From Calocera cornea HHB12733 (lineage: Eukaryota; Basidiomycota; Dacrymycetes; Dacrymycetales; Dacrymycetaceae): a stretch of 64,000 nt of DNA. The stretch is taken from assembly GCA_001632435.1 (NCBI GenBank), contig KV423942.1:62001-126000 (forward strand). The letters are read 5' to 3'. Positions 43,834-56,136 of the stretch are shown here, in pieces (position 1 is the stretch's first letter; the number at the start of each line of letters is the position of its first letter). A program made the translations under genes and the position numbers. The notes below the pieces were generated by a model. The model made no database searches, was not told where the DNA came from, and saw nothing but the letters and a program-made list of their open reading frames with translations.

Positions 43834-46537
43834 ATGGCCTCACCAACGCTGCCTCCGGGAACCGCTCCTGTAAAAGCAGAGTACAAAGGCATCTCACAAC
43901 GTTCTTCGAACATACCGCTGATTCTCCGCTAGATATCTCATATCAGCTGATGTCGCTGAGGTTATTGATGACGACGCCGCGGAAGACACAACGAATCCAG
44001 CTGCATCGGAACAAGCCAATTCATCCAAAAGAGATAGAGAAGACGCCGCGGAAGACGAGCCACCAGAGAAGAAGCAGAAACTGAGTGGTTCTCAGAAACG
44101 CAAGTTAGCGAAAGCGGAAAGAAAGGCCAAGCGCGGCCAGAACAAGGCTAGAAGATTTGTCAAGGCACATGACGAGATCAATCTTTGTTGGAATGCCCGT
44201 CGCGGAGAAAAATGTGACAAGAACGAGTTGGTTTTCCAGATATCAACTCCGCACTGAGCTGATAGAATCTTGTAGCTGCAAATTTTCTCACGACCTAAGG
44301 GGCTATCTGGAAACAAAGGCTCCAGACATCCGGATCCCTCGCCCGGACGAGCTTCTAACGCATCTACCGTATGTGACCACACCGGCTGACTTGCCCAGAG
44401 ACAGTGGTCCTCGCAAGGGTATACTCTGTCCAGAGTTTCGGGAACTGGGAGAGTGTCGCTATGCTTTCAAGTGTCGGTTCCTGGCCGACCATACCGAACG
44501 CATCCAAAATGGTGAAGAAGATCCTCTCGGCGTTGGATTGCGTTTGGTGTACGATGCGGAAAGGGCCGCGATTGCCAAAGGCAAATTTCAGGAGCTCAAT
44601 CGTTTGACTAGCCCTGGGCTACTCAAGGATTTGCGAACTCGAAAGGTACGCACGAGTTTTGTCCATTCGCGTTTCTTTCCAAATTTGGTCAAATAGTATC
44701 CTACGCCAAAATCGGACGAGTATCTTGCATACCTGGCGACGCAGCGCGACGGACCTTCAACGACGCTTGAGGTGGACGTATCTACCTCGCACATCAAATC
44801 CGCGGAGAGCACGGCATCAGACAACATTGGCGACCAGCCTTCACGGGCGGAGGCGCTTGAATCCGATGAAGTGCGAATCAAGCACGAGGAACCCCAAGAT
44901 ATGCCAGATGTACCCTTACGACCCGCGGAAAAGCCGCGTCTTCACTGGAAAGGTCTGACCTGTAAATCGGCTTTAACATGCCACGGCGAGCCTATCTCTC
45001 ATGTTGCTTATCAGACCTCGCGCCCTTGACCACAGTCGGCAATCTTGTAAGCGTATTCGCATCCTAGGAGGGATTGTCTTCTGACGCTCCTGAAGCCCTT
45101 CCGCCGTCTGTGCGTTGATTATGGAGCGGATATCACATGCGGTGAAATGGGTCTGGCAGCCTCCTTCCTTAATGCATCCAGAGAGGAGTGGTCTCTGGTT
45201 AGGCGACACCCGTCGGAGCGTATCTTTGGCAATCAGCTTGCTGGCAACAAGCCTTCTACGGTGGTTCCTGCCGCCGAAGTCATATCCACGGAATGCCCAA
45301 ATCTGGACTTTGTCGATCTTAATTGCGGCTGTCCGATTGACTTGGTATACAGAAATGGGGCTGGTTCTGCATGTATGTGCTGTCCACTTTTTGCCCACGT
45401 GCGAGCCCTCACTTTGATGGTGATAGTGCTGGACCTTCCAAACAAGCTGGGCAAGATTGTTACGGGAATGAATCGGGTTCTAGGTGACATCCCAGTCACG
45501 ATCAAAGTCAGAACAGGTGTGAAGGATGGGCGGAACACAGCCCATCGTCTCATGCCTCGCCTACACGAATGGGGTGTTAGTGCCCTAACGGTGCGTGCCG
45601 AGTGTTCTGGAGAAGCTGCTGCGCTTGACATCATAGCTGATCAGATTCACGGCCGAACACGCCAGCAGCGCTACACTAAGCTGGCAGACTGGCAGTACAT
45701 CAAGCAATGCGTTGATATCGTCCGTGCTTCAGAAGCGGAACAAGGAAGTGGGTTCTTGCCTGGTAGAATTGTTGAGGGATGCTAATCTCTGCGATCTAGC
45801 ATCGCCAATACCGATCTTTGGTGGTGGCGATGCGTACTCGTCCCAGGGTTACTGGGAATGTGTGGACGCCAGCGGAGTAGACGGAGTTATGGTTGCTCGT
45901 GGGGCATTGATAAAGCCCTGGATCTTGTACGAGATCTTTTGAGATCTTGGAAGGAAGGCTGAATTTGCTCTTAGCACAGAAATTAAGGAACGTCGAGAGT
46001 GGGACATCAGCTCCAGGGAACGTCTCGACATCGTCCGACAACTCTGCGAGTACGGACTCACACACTGGGTACGCTCTTTCACGCTGATGCTATCATGCGT
46101 ACGTACTGAGCGACGCGTGCAGGGCACCGATACAGCGGTGAGAGCTTCTGGTAGCCTGATCGCGTTGCGTGCGTCTGACATGGCTTTGTTCGATGATTAG
46201 GGTGTGAATACAACGCGCCGATACGTATGTGAAGCCTTGTCATTTCAGCATCGATACATCCCTATCGGTCTATTGGAAAGGCCCATTGGAATGCTTAATG
46301 AGAGAGCACCGGCATATCACGGCCGGGACGAGCTTGGTACGTCGTATTGGGCGGGCAGGAAGTTGCTATGACAGCAATACTGATGGACGTGGTGGTGTCA
46401 CAGAGACGCTGCTTGCAAGCGCTGACAGCAAGAAATGGGTGGAAATCAGCAGCATGTTCCTGGGACCGCCTCCAGATCATTGGGACTTCCAGCCGAAACA
46501 TCGCAGTAACAGCACATCGGAAGAAGCCAACGGATAA
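43834..46537 (+). CDS. DUS3: tRNA-dihydrouridine(47) synthase
   Basis: Thirteen exons: 43834-43880, 43933-44226, 44276-44645, 44697-44961, 45015-45046, 45096-45372, 45427-45590, 45645-45747, 45800-45926, 45975-46068, 46123-46137, 46201-46336, 46404-46537. All phases fit and give 685 residues. The flavoenzyme reduces uridine 47 in the tRNA variable loop. It has two CCCH zinc fingers ([19 protein letters not shown] near residue 100, and [22 protein letters not shown] near 165) and a FMN TIM-barrel beginning [20 protein letters not shown]. The catalytic Cys is in [59 protein letters not shown] and [13 protein letters not shown] complete the fold. One exon is only 15 nt. Confidence 0.95.
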
Positions 46538-47829
46538 GTCCGAGGGGCGCGGTACAGAACGAAGAGCATGACTTTCAGATGGCGACGCGTGCAGTAATGA
46601 CTGGAACATCAGAAACAGCTCGGTACGGCTCGGTAAGTAGAGGGCATTGCCAGAACGACCGTTCCAGTGACACTGTGGGTAGATTATGGTTTCGGCCCGT
46701 TGTAATTTAATGCAGGCATACCGAACCCCGCAAAAGGATGCAATACTATAGCCGACTGAATGGGCCGCTGTGGCCCCGGAGGCAATAAGGGAGGGTCCTG
46801 GTTCCACTGCCACTGCGGGGAAGGTCCTCGGAGGACGCGGGGTAAAGGGCAGTTGTGGAAGAAGCCGTGCAACCCGACTGCGCCCGATGGGAAATGCGTT
46901 CCATATCAGACAAGGGCAGGGGTAGTGTGGCACACGCGTGATGGGGTGGCATGGCCCACGGGACGCGTTGGTGTGGCCAAGGCGTACAACCAAGTTTGTC
47001 GTCTTACATTGAGGTGAAGGGCTGTCCAGGTCGAAAACGAGTGAGTACCGGTTCGGTGGTTCGGCGGCCGAGTGATCGCATCCGAATCACCGGTTGACGG
47101 AATGGCAGGGGCAAGAGGGAAAGCCCAGTTGGATAGATTGGTGGTGGTTCCACAAGGGCGTAGTAAGGGCGGCCCTGAGAGGACGAGCCCAAAGCGCGAG
47201 TCTCAGACATGGGGAGGAAGGAGGCAAGGGAACCGCGGCCGGTCACGTCAGCTCCACTGAGACCCGGGGTCAGGCGACAGTCACGCCCCCGCGAATCGGC
47301 AGCGGACGATTTCTCATTTTCCCCGCACTACCGGCCCCCAAGAGAGGCCCAGAAGAGAGACTTGGGTCGGTCACAAGTCACAGCGTGACTGTGGTTGGTT
47401 GGCACCGGCCGTGCGACAACCGAACAGTCGGTCCTCGGCGATTCGCTTTGCACGCGCGTGTCCCTAATTCGGGGCCAGCACCCTCGCCCGGGGGGTTCCC
47501 TTCGAGTCCCACCGTGGCCCCCATCGTCATCTCGCTCACTCCCGCGCACTCCCCTGCCTTCGACGACGACCTCGGTCTTCTCGTCCCCTCCTCCATCTCC
47601 CACCCTGCTTCCTCTTCTCGCCACGCGCTCGAAGTCCGTGGTCTACCCACACAGACTACCACCTCACGAACCTCCCAGCGCATCCCATTCACAATCACCG
47701 ACCCATCGACGTGGACACTATTTAGTCCTCTTTGGCCTCGCTTCGGCTTCCACCGTGCTCCAACTCAAAGCATCATCCCTTCGGCGTTCGCCCACAGCCC
47801 GCTGTTGACAACGCTCAGCGTCGCCCAGC
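46538..47829. other. long 5' region of the Zn2Cys6 gene
   Basis: No gene was recognised. The last ~310 nt (47520-47829) are CT-rich and free of ATG, consistent with a long 5' leader. Upstream DNA is GC-rich without clear structure. Confidence 0.4.
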
Positions 47830-50800
47830 ATGGATATGAGCGGATCCCCCCTGGTCAGGTTCCAGACCGCGCAGCAAGCCCAAGCTCAAGCCCAAGCTCA
47901 AGCCCAGGCCGAGGCCGAAGAGAGGATCATCAGGAGGAGAAGTTCAAAGGGTATGGGTTTTCGCACCGGCTTCTCGCCATCTGCGCCACTTCCCATCTTG
48001 CTGAACTATTCCTCCAGCATGCGACAACTGCCGTAAGGCAAAGTGCAAGTGCGAGCCTACCGGGCCTACTCAGCCCTGCAGCAACTGTGCATCTCTTCGT
48101 CTAAGTGAGTGGCCCTCGCGTCCCTTCCCCCTCGTCGCCGGTCTCAACTCTTCGTAGCATGTACCTTCCTGGGACCCAGCCGCAAGCGCGGCCCACCCAA
48201 AGGCTACATCGACAAGCTGGAGGCAAAAATGCATCGATTGCAGGCCCTCATTGGCACCATCATGCTCTCAGATGACCCTCGCGCCCAGTCGATCGTGACG
48301 GACTTGTCTGGCGACCCGCTCGCTCGCGAAGTTCTAGCTCAGGTAGAGGCGAGCCCGTTCGGCTCAGCCGGCCGATCTGGGCATATCCCTATGCCGAGTC
48401 TGCGGTTCGACGACATGGAAGAGCAGCTGGGGCTGAATACCATTGACGAAGAGGGTACGGCTAGCCCATCTGGTTTGCCGACAGAACGATTCACCTTCAC
48501 TGCCCCAGGATCCTCCGCGCATTTCACTGCGTCCGCGAGCGATTGGCAGAATGCGCTCCATGCTCGTTTGCGAGGTACGTCAGGTGGATCGCCTGCATTG
48601 CACCGCATTGACGTGCCGCATCCGCATCGTAGGAGCTACGACCCAGTTGCCTCATCTTGACGCCTCCATTCCTTCGCTCCAATATCCGAATATTTCTCCT
48701 GTTCCGGATGATGGTACGAGTCCTCGCCAGCGAAGGCGACTTGACGCACCTCTGCGTTCCCCTCAACAGAACGCTTCTCCCACAGGCTTCTCCCAAGAGA
48801 GCGCACATAGCCTGGTCAATCAGCCTGGTGGGATCTCGTCGCCTTCTCAGCCTCGTCGATTCAGTGAGTTCGGCCCTCGGGCCATCTTCGGGCCGAACAT
48901 GTCTCACCCGGCAAATGCAGACAATGACAGGCATGATGCTTTCCGTGCAACTTCTCCAGACGAGCGCACTCCCTCAGACGACGGCGACGAAAATGTGGAC
49001 CTGGCCGACGTTGTTGGGCAGTTGTCTATCGATGAGAATGATCAAGTACGACCGATGTCGACCCGAGAGGAAGAAAGTTTGCTAATCATCAACACAGGTT
49101 CGGTACCATGGCAAAGCCAGCGGCCTCCATCTTTTGAGCAGAAGTGAACGTCACCGTGAAGGAATTTGGTTCGTGCGGAAGCAGTATTCCAGATATACAG
49201 GCTTACACTTTCCCAGGCGTTTCCCCCCCGCCCGTGTCTGGCCTCCCTCGGAAAGTCATGTTGTAAAGACCGAGGAAGAGATCCTGAACTCGGCGAACGC
49301 CCGCGATTGCCTGCCCTCTCCCGCTCAGCAACAGCATCTGATCGACCTGTATTTCAGTTATGTGCAGCCGGTCCTGCCCATCATTCCGAAACGGCAGTTC
49401 ATGGAGCTCTTCCGTGAGAGAATGGCATCGAGCGACGTCAATTCACCTGCCGAGAATGTGCGCGGGCGCATTCCAACACTCCTTTTACTAGCGATGTTTG
49501 CTGTTGCTGCCCGTTATACGGCCACTGACACACCCCTTCCTCCGGACGGCAAAATGTGGACGGCGGGCGACAAGTATCTGGCTGCAGCCAAGCTCATTCT
49601 CAGTACGATCTTGTCTCCTAGAGCCACTGCCCACTGACTCACCTGCTCGCAGACGAGAAATACGCTTCAAGTCAGCCAGAGACTTGCCAGGCTCTCATTC
49701 TGCTGAGCTATAGAGAGATTGGCATTGGTGCGATGGCACAGTCTTTCCTCTATACTGGTATGTCTATGCAGCAGTCATTACACGGTTTACTCATTGGCGT
49801 GTGCAGGAATGGCTGTTCGCATGGCGCAGGACTTGGGTCTACACCGTTCCATGGAGAAATGGGTACGTGTCAGCAGAACTGGGCAGCGCGCATTCATTGA
49901 TGTTCCAATCAGCACCCGGCTGGGCAGTCTCGTTTCACTGAGGAAGAAAAGCAAACTCGCCGTCGCATCTGGTGGGCTTGCGTCATCTTGGACAGATATG
50001 TGTCGACCTACATAGGTCGTCCAATGGGCATTTTCGAGCGTGATTACGACACTGCCCTCGCCACCGAGAATGACGTAAGTTTAGTGAGTCTTGGTATATA
50101 TGCAGTCAATGTTATCTGACGTTAAGTCACTTCAGCCTGAAGAAGTAGAGGTCTGGCGACCTCTACCGGATGAGGCCAGCTCTCCTGATACGTCCACCAA
50201 TGGTCGCCGTTTGATATACGAACCAAAGGCCTCTCACTCATTGGCTTGTTTTAATGCCTCCGCCACTCTCGGTGAGTCACAGGTGTTTGTCTGCCATGTG
50301 CGTTAATTCTGATTTTGGTTCGTTTAGCTTCGATATTAGGCCGGGTGTATGAGAATTTGTACACCATTCGGACCAATGCTGAGGGAGCGGCGGGAGAACG
50401 CATTTTGAGGCAACTCGACAAGCGATTGGCGCTCTGGCTAATCAATCTTCCGGACTCGCTGAAATATCAACCGTCGAACACCAGCGTTCCACCCCCACAT
50501 ATCCTCACTCTCCATATGCAATTCTACTGCGCTCTCCTTCTACTGCATCGCCCTTTGTGAGTTGGTTCTGCGACCTCTGGGCTGTTCAAGGCTCACATGT
50601 ACTACAGTATCACCGGCGAACGACTATCGGCGCCAGTGGATGATCTCCCATCCCGTGCCATCTGCTCGACTGCTGCAAACGCCATCAGCACGATCAGTAG
50701 GTAATGCCATCTTGACTGAATTGTATGCTTATCCGCACCCCAGTATCAACCTTCAAAGAGGCCTTCGGCTTGAAACGATGCCCAGCTATGATCACATTCT

Positions 50801-51817
50801 ACGTGTTCAGCGCCAGCATTATGCATGTTTTCAACGGTGTGTCATTTGCAACCGTCGTTGCGGCCTGCATCCTTATATGTGCCTGCAGCCACGGTCGACG
50901 CTTCGGACGTACAGTCACGCGTTAATCTGGCTAAATGCATGGCTGTGTTGAAAGAAATGGATGTACGTGTCTATAAAGCAGATTTGTCTCGCATGATGGC
51001 TTATATCTTCCCCAAAAGGTCGTTTGGCCAAGCGCTGGACGAGCGAGGGAGTTATTGAACGGTCTCGTCGATCTCCGAGATGTCGACCTCTCCAGGCCAC
51101 CCGGTCATCCAGAGGCTCTGAGAAGCTCCAACAAGCGACCTTATCCCGATGACGAAGAAAGGAGAAGCCAGGAGCTGGCTCAGCTGACCAACGATGCACG
51201 CTATCTGATGACAAGTCGGGATGACGCACTTGGCGGTCCGGCGATGTGGAGCATGTCGGGAGCCACACTGCAAGGTGCCTCTAACCACCCTGACTCTGCT
51301 TGGAATGGGCTGCATAGTACGGAGACTGGCGATCGCTCCCTGAGTGTGGCAAGATCGTCCGAAGATCTGCACGGATCCATGACGAGTTCGAGCTACGCCA
51401 TGCCAAAACCAGCACATCCTCTGCAGGCGCCTTATCCCACGGCCGGAGATAATCACTCGCTGGGTTTCGGCTCCCCGGAAAGCATCTCCAACGTGTTTCC
51501 GCCGTTTTCTCCTCCCAGAACTTCGTCATTCTGGAATGACCAGATGGCCATGCCATTCGGGGACCCGGCTTTGGCTTCTGCATTTATGGGATTGCCTGTC
51601 AATATGTCCCATATGTCCGATTTCTCCGATGTGCGTGGTGATGGGCTTTTCATGCAGTCGCTGGGTGATAGACCTGGAACGCCGGAAGGGGATGTGCCGA
51701 CTTCGTATCATCTGCTGAACAGTGAGTTCGTGTCATTTCACTCGTTGTGCTTGCCACAACTCATGTCAGTTGCCAGATCGTGAGCGCAATGGACAACAGT
51801 ACTCGAACAGAATGTAA
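47830..51817 (+). CDS. Zn2Cys6 transcription factor with fungal-specific domain
   Basis: Fifteen exons (47830-47950, 48018-48104, 48158-48574, 48633-49045, 49098-49602, 49653-49757, 49807-49862, 49913-50074, 50136-50271, 50328-50556, 50608-50696, 50744-50836, 50889-50962, 51019-51721, 51777-51817) give 1076 residues. After a Gln/Ala repeat, the binuclear zinc cluster spans residues about 42-70 with spacing C-x2-C-x6-C-x8-C-x2-C-x6-C (CDNCRKAKCKC, then CSNCASLRLTC). A linker RKRGPPKGYIDKLEAKMHRLQ follows, as in XlnR-type regulators. The fungal_trans domain starts about residue 347 (VRYHGKASGLHLLSR) and includes PVLPIIPKRQF, MAVRMAQDLGLHR and RRRIWWACVILDRY. The target genes are unknown; the sugar transporter 8 kb away is not evidence of regulation. 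Confidence 0.93.
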
Positions 51818-52122
51818 GTGGAGATTAGGGGCATAGCTGCCGCGGACCATTTCACTGTATTTCAATCTTCAATCTTTTACGTGGTGCCGGATGTCTGGAA
51901 TGTACCAATAAACGTAGTAATGCGCCTTTAGCTGTTTGGTCGAAGGCTTGTCTTGATGAATGTTTATGCGTATGGTTGAAATTGGAAAATCACAACATGT
52001 ATCAAAGGCGACCATGCCAAACATGACGCCCTTTCCGGCGGGATCAAAACGGGACACGTGCTAAGAGGTCAAGTGCGACCCAAGCTGAACCGGACGACTC
52101 GACCAGTCCTTCTCTCTCAAGT
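51818..52122. other. intergenic region, nothing recognised
   Basis: This spacer lies between the Zn2Cys6 gene and the USP-like gene. No feature recognised. Confidence 0.4.
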
Positions 52123-54608
52123 ATGCAGCAAGAACAGGTTGATCAATTGCTAAGCCTTGCCCTTGAAGGGGTTGATTCCATCAGAGCTCGAAGTGCGTTC
52201 ATAAGAATGTGGTGGGCCTAACCTGATCACTGGTATGATCAGATGTGCTGCAAAACCATAACTGGGACCTTGAAGCGGCAGTCAATAGCTTGTTGACAGG
52301 AATGACTGAAGTTATGCCGTCTCATTGTCTAGCGTGCGTGTAGCTGACTGTGATTTAGAACACCCTGAATGACACTGAACCACCGCCGCTCATCGATCTC
52401 ACTGGCCCGGATTCAGAGCCATTTGTGCGACCGTTCCCTCCTTCTCCAGCACTTATGGTATGTATACGTATTTTGAATAGCTGGCTACTGAGTATGAGCC
52501 GCTGATGTATTGACCAGAAGCAGCAAACTGTGAGAACAGCACGTATGGAGATAGACGACATTCAATTGAGAGATAACCTCCCAGGCCGAAGGAAACTCCG
52601 ATACATCTGCGCTCCGCCCCAGCACAAGAGAGGATCCCAAGCAGGAGTGGGCTCTAGTCCCTGCATCGGTAAGTATATAGGATAACTCTGCAAAGTGCAT
52701 TGTTATGATCTCGTAGCGACTCAGGCACCGCAACAGCCGCAACCGCAGCCTGAAGAGCACGAAGTGTCAGACATCGACAAAGCGATCCAAGCCAGTCTCA
52801 ATGAAACCTACCTCAATGCTCCTCAATATTCTGATCTTCCATCGAATGCGCGGGTCCGGGCACCTGATGGGTGAGGAAACCCGTTGAACTGTTCTGCTCT
52901 ACCTTACCTTCTACAGTCCCGTCGTTTTGCGGCTGACGCAGCCTGCTCAAGGAGAGGCTCTGGTGCTTCAGGCTTTGTACGCAATTCCCCAGATACGAGA
53001 CGCCATCTTGGGATATGTCCCAGTGTCTGATCAGAAACCAACATCGGATGACTATTGGCGAGGAATTGAGGTCTATCCTTTTGGCCCTGACCACAAGATT
53101 AACACCGCAGGTCAGTTCCCTGTTAGGGCAGATAAATAATAGCTGACGACCATTGTAGAAGATTATATCCACCGACTGCAAAGGCTATTCTCTTTCATGA
53201 TGCTTACAACCCGATCATACTTGAACATCGATTCTACTGCCAATGTCATGAACGAGCCAGACGGTATCGGCTTCAAGCCGTCCGTTCCGACGCGATGCAG
53301 TGAGCGTTTTCTTTGCGTTGCTTCGGGGTATTTTACAGAGTGACGTAGGTCTGCTTGATGTCCTCTCAAGAGCAGTGATACACCAAGCCAGTGCTCAGCC
53401 CGGCAAGCGCGGTCGCAGGTCTGTTTATTCTCTTGCAGCCGTACCCCTCTCACTGCCGTACAGACTTTTCCGATCAGTACTGGAAGGCGAAGATGCAATT
53501 GAAGTGGATGCTATCACGCTCCATGTCAGTCCACAATACAACGCTCTATTTCCTTGTCTCTTCGAGTCCATCTCTCCTCGATCATTTCGGGAACTCGCGG
53601 ATGTTCTTGTGTTCGAGGTGGACCGATCCAAGGCAGAGTCACAGCGCACTGAGCAGGGCAATCGGGAACCTTTTGCCTATCCCAGTGACATATTTTTGGA
53701 CCAGTTCATGGTATCACAGGAGACTCGAGTTACTGAGCGGATGGGAAGACATAGAACTGCCGAATTGGAATTGCAACTTCTGAGGGTCAAAAAGAAGGAG
53801 CTGTTGTTTCCCCAGGTGAGTAAACCCGCAAGGTCCAGAGACCGTGAGTGACACTGTACAGAATAAAGACTCGTTGCGAAGCCTTCGCACAACAGTCACA
53901 TACCTAGAAAAGTACGCAGGTGCAGCGGATTCCTCTCGCCACGCATCGTTGGAAGATTTGAGAAGTCGACTGCGGGCGACTGCTGACCAGATTGAAAAAG
54001 AGGCAACAGGTACGAGATCGGCCGTGCTGAAAAGCTTTATATCCCCCCCAGATTCACTATCTACCAGTGCTCGAGGCGCAGATCTCACAAGCCGAGAACG
54101 TCATGTCGGAAACTTTCTTTGTCTCCGAGCCGCAACATCAAGAAGTACTATTTTCGGGCACTTGACAACTAGTTGCGCTCACACTGTTCCAGTACACACT
54201 ACGCGCAGTCATAATTGATGACGGGCAATATGGCAGGGAGCACACCTTCGCGTACATACAGGACCCCTCCGGTGTTTGGTTCAAAATGAAGGATCTCGAC
54301 ATTGTTCCGGTTGGTGTTCAATCGCGAGCAGGTTTTTTTTTTTCACCTTCGCTCCAGACTCGAGTGGAACATGCACTGAGGGACACCAGCGGATTGCATT
54401 TCGGGGGTGGGCCCTGTCTCTTGTTTTACAGTCGCAAGATGGTCAAGGAAGCTCTCCGTCCCACCGATACAAGCAAGACAGTCCCAGAGCCGTATAGAGT
54501 AGGTATCACGCTCATCATAGCGTGTAACCTCTTCCTAACGGTCTGCTCCAGACACAAGTCTCTCAGGACAACGATCGGTTTGCACAAGAGCTACGCGGAA
54601 GGGGGTAA
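52123..54608 (+). CDS. USP25/28-like protein with UBA- and UIM-like regions, catalytic Cys absent
   Basis: Exons: 52123-52192, 52243-52310, 52359-52457, 52518-52668, 52717-52870, 52917-53110, 53159-53299, 53349-53418, 53464-53815, 53862-54009, then about 54035-54142, 54193 onward, ending at 54608. The N-terminus is UBA-like (LLSLALEGVDSIRA, NVLQNHNWDLEAAVNSLL). A UIM-like helix follows (EEHEVSDIDKAIQASLNETY). The USP fold begins at GPVVLRLTQPAQGEALVLQALY, where the usual GNTCWF box has no Cys. IHRLQRLFSFMMLTTRSYL, a coiled coil and the His-box-like YTLRAVIIDDGQYGREHTFAYIQDPSG WF are present. It is probably a ubiquitin-binding pseudoenzyme. Two junctions (53300/53349 and 54010/54035) are uncertain; a further in-frame intron after IVP is possible. 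Confidence 0.72.
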
Positions 54609-54747
54609 AAGAAGCATCAGGCATCAGCGCACATCAAGTTGCGCTAACTAATGGACATAGACACGCCACTTGGCCTGGCCCGTATCGCGTAACGCGAGCT
54701 TGTCGAAATTACAACTCCAAACATGGTTCCCATTCTTGGGGCGTTCT

Positions 54748-55704
54748 TCAGGAGCCTCTATCGCCGCCTTGAATTCTCTCCAGTCGAGCCTCGCACTTCA
54801 CAACAGCGTGAACTCGGCTCCAGTCCTCCTCCGTATGCACGGCGCGCTCGACATCTCCAAGGCGTAGCCTGGGGCCCCAGATGGAGTCCACATAGCAGTC
54901 GACCAGACGGAACTGTTGAAGTGATTTCAGGTTTGTCGCGATATTGGCCACCACATCCGCCGATAAGAAGACTGCTTGGGACAAAGATATACGTTGCAAG
55001 ACCGGATGAGGATGTTCTACGAGAGCCGCCGCAAACGCATCCTCGGAATGGTGTCTTGGGAATGCGATATGGGATAGATGTAGGCTATGAAGCCGATCCC
55101 AGCGAGCTAAACCGGTACACAGTTGCTGTGTTGCCGTGGGCACAATCTGTGTCACGGGCGTCATGAGTCTCGCTCTCGTGCCCTAACAAACGAAGGCGTT
55201 GCCTACAGCTGTCGACCAATGATGCGGCGGATCGGGACCCGACCATCGAAAGCACCCGGGGCTGCCACCCCCAAAACCTTCATTAATATTGGTATATTCT
55301 CTTGGAACCACGTTTACTGACTTGATGAACAGCATGGCTTCTCCGATCAGAGAAGGGTATGGGTCCAAGGAGTGTGAGTTGAGGCAGAGATCGACGTGCT
55401 GCAACGTTTCCGACTCATATTTCCGCCAAACAGCTCCTATCGTGCCGAATATCCGACTTTGAGGCCGAATGGCTGCGCCGGCAAGAGATATAGTGATGGA
55501 TCGAGGAGACGTACAGAGGGACTCGCATTGTTGTAAGAAGAGGTGGAGCTGCGACTGACTGCGAAACTCAAGATCGCGATGCAAAATGTGAATGCCGACA
55601 TCATGCCACGTCCGACAGACCATGAGGACTTGGGCAGAAGATGTTCTATCGAGCAGAGACCAATCCAAGATGTTTATGAGGAGTTCGGCGGGAAGTCTCT
55701 CCAT
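54748..55704 (-). CDS. F-box protein
   Basis: Exons 55318-55704 and 54748-55182 give 273 residues. The N-terminal F-box is clear: MERLPAELLINILDWSLLDRTS and VLMVCRTWHDVGIHILHRDLEF (residues 1-48). The rest is a fungal F-box-associated region with weak leucine-rich segments (LQHVDLCLNSHSL, LHSLHLSHIAF, LQRISLSQAVFL, LQQFRLVDCYV). The protein is expected to link Skp1/cullin ligase to a substrate. The 135-nt intron is longer than usual here; its borders (GTAAAC and TAG) were chosen because they keep both exons in phase. It converges with the USP-like gene, 139 nt between ends. The C-terminus is short, so some F-box relatives are longer. Confidence 0.75.
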
Positions 55705-56136
55705 GTCGCTCTGGGTTGACGGAGGGGAAGCTCGCTGGTCGACTGTCACCAGTGGTACGGCATCCCGGGCGGCCCGCACGTCGGTTCCTGCCGGTGTTCG
55801 TGCGACCCTAACCTGACGGGCGGAAGCATACACTGGAAGCATATGCAGACACTGCAGACGGCGACAGCCATCGGGAGGTGGTGGCGGGAGCAAAGAGAGG
55901 CATTCCAGCGGAAGCAAAGAGACCCTCTGGCGGAGGTACAGAGATACCCTAGAGGAAGTAGAAACTTCGCCACATATTTGTTCCCGTTTTCACGGACTTA
56001 AGTGTGTTCCGGCTGCGTTGTCGGGCGGATGTAAATTGCTATGGAGTGCCTCCGAGTACCCTGACGCTATTGGTGCCTCCATAGAAGCAACCGAGGCAAG
56101 GAAGAGACACGGGCAAAGTATACCGTGACGACGACA
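55705..56136. other. divergent intergenic region with related repeat (locus C)
   Basis: This spacer between F-box and QTRT2 genes contains CGGAAGCA-type words (55821, 55909, 55931) and, in opposite orientation, TGCCTCC words near 56047 and 56074. They resemble the arrays at loci A and B but without strict 18-nt spacing. It may be a decayed array. Confidence 0.5.
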
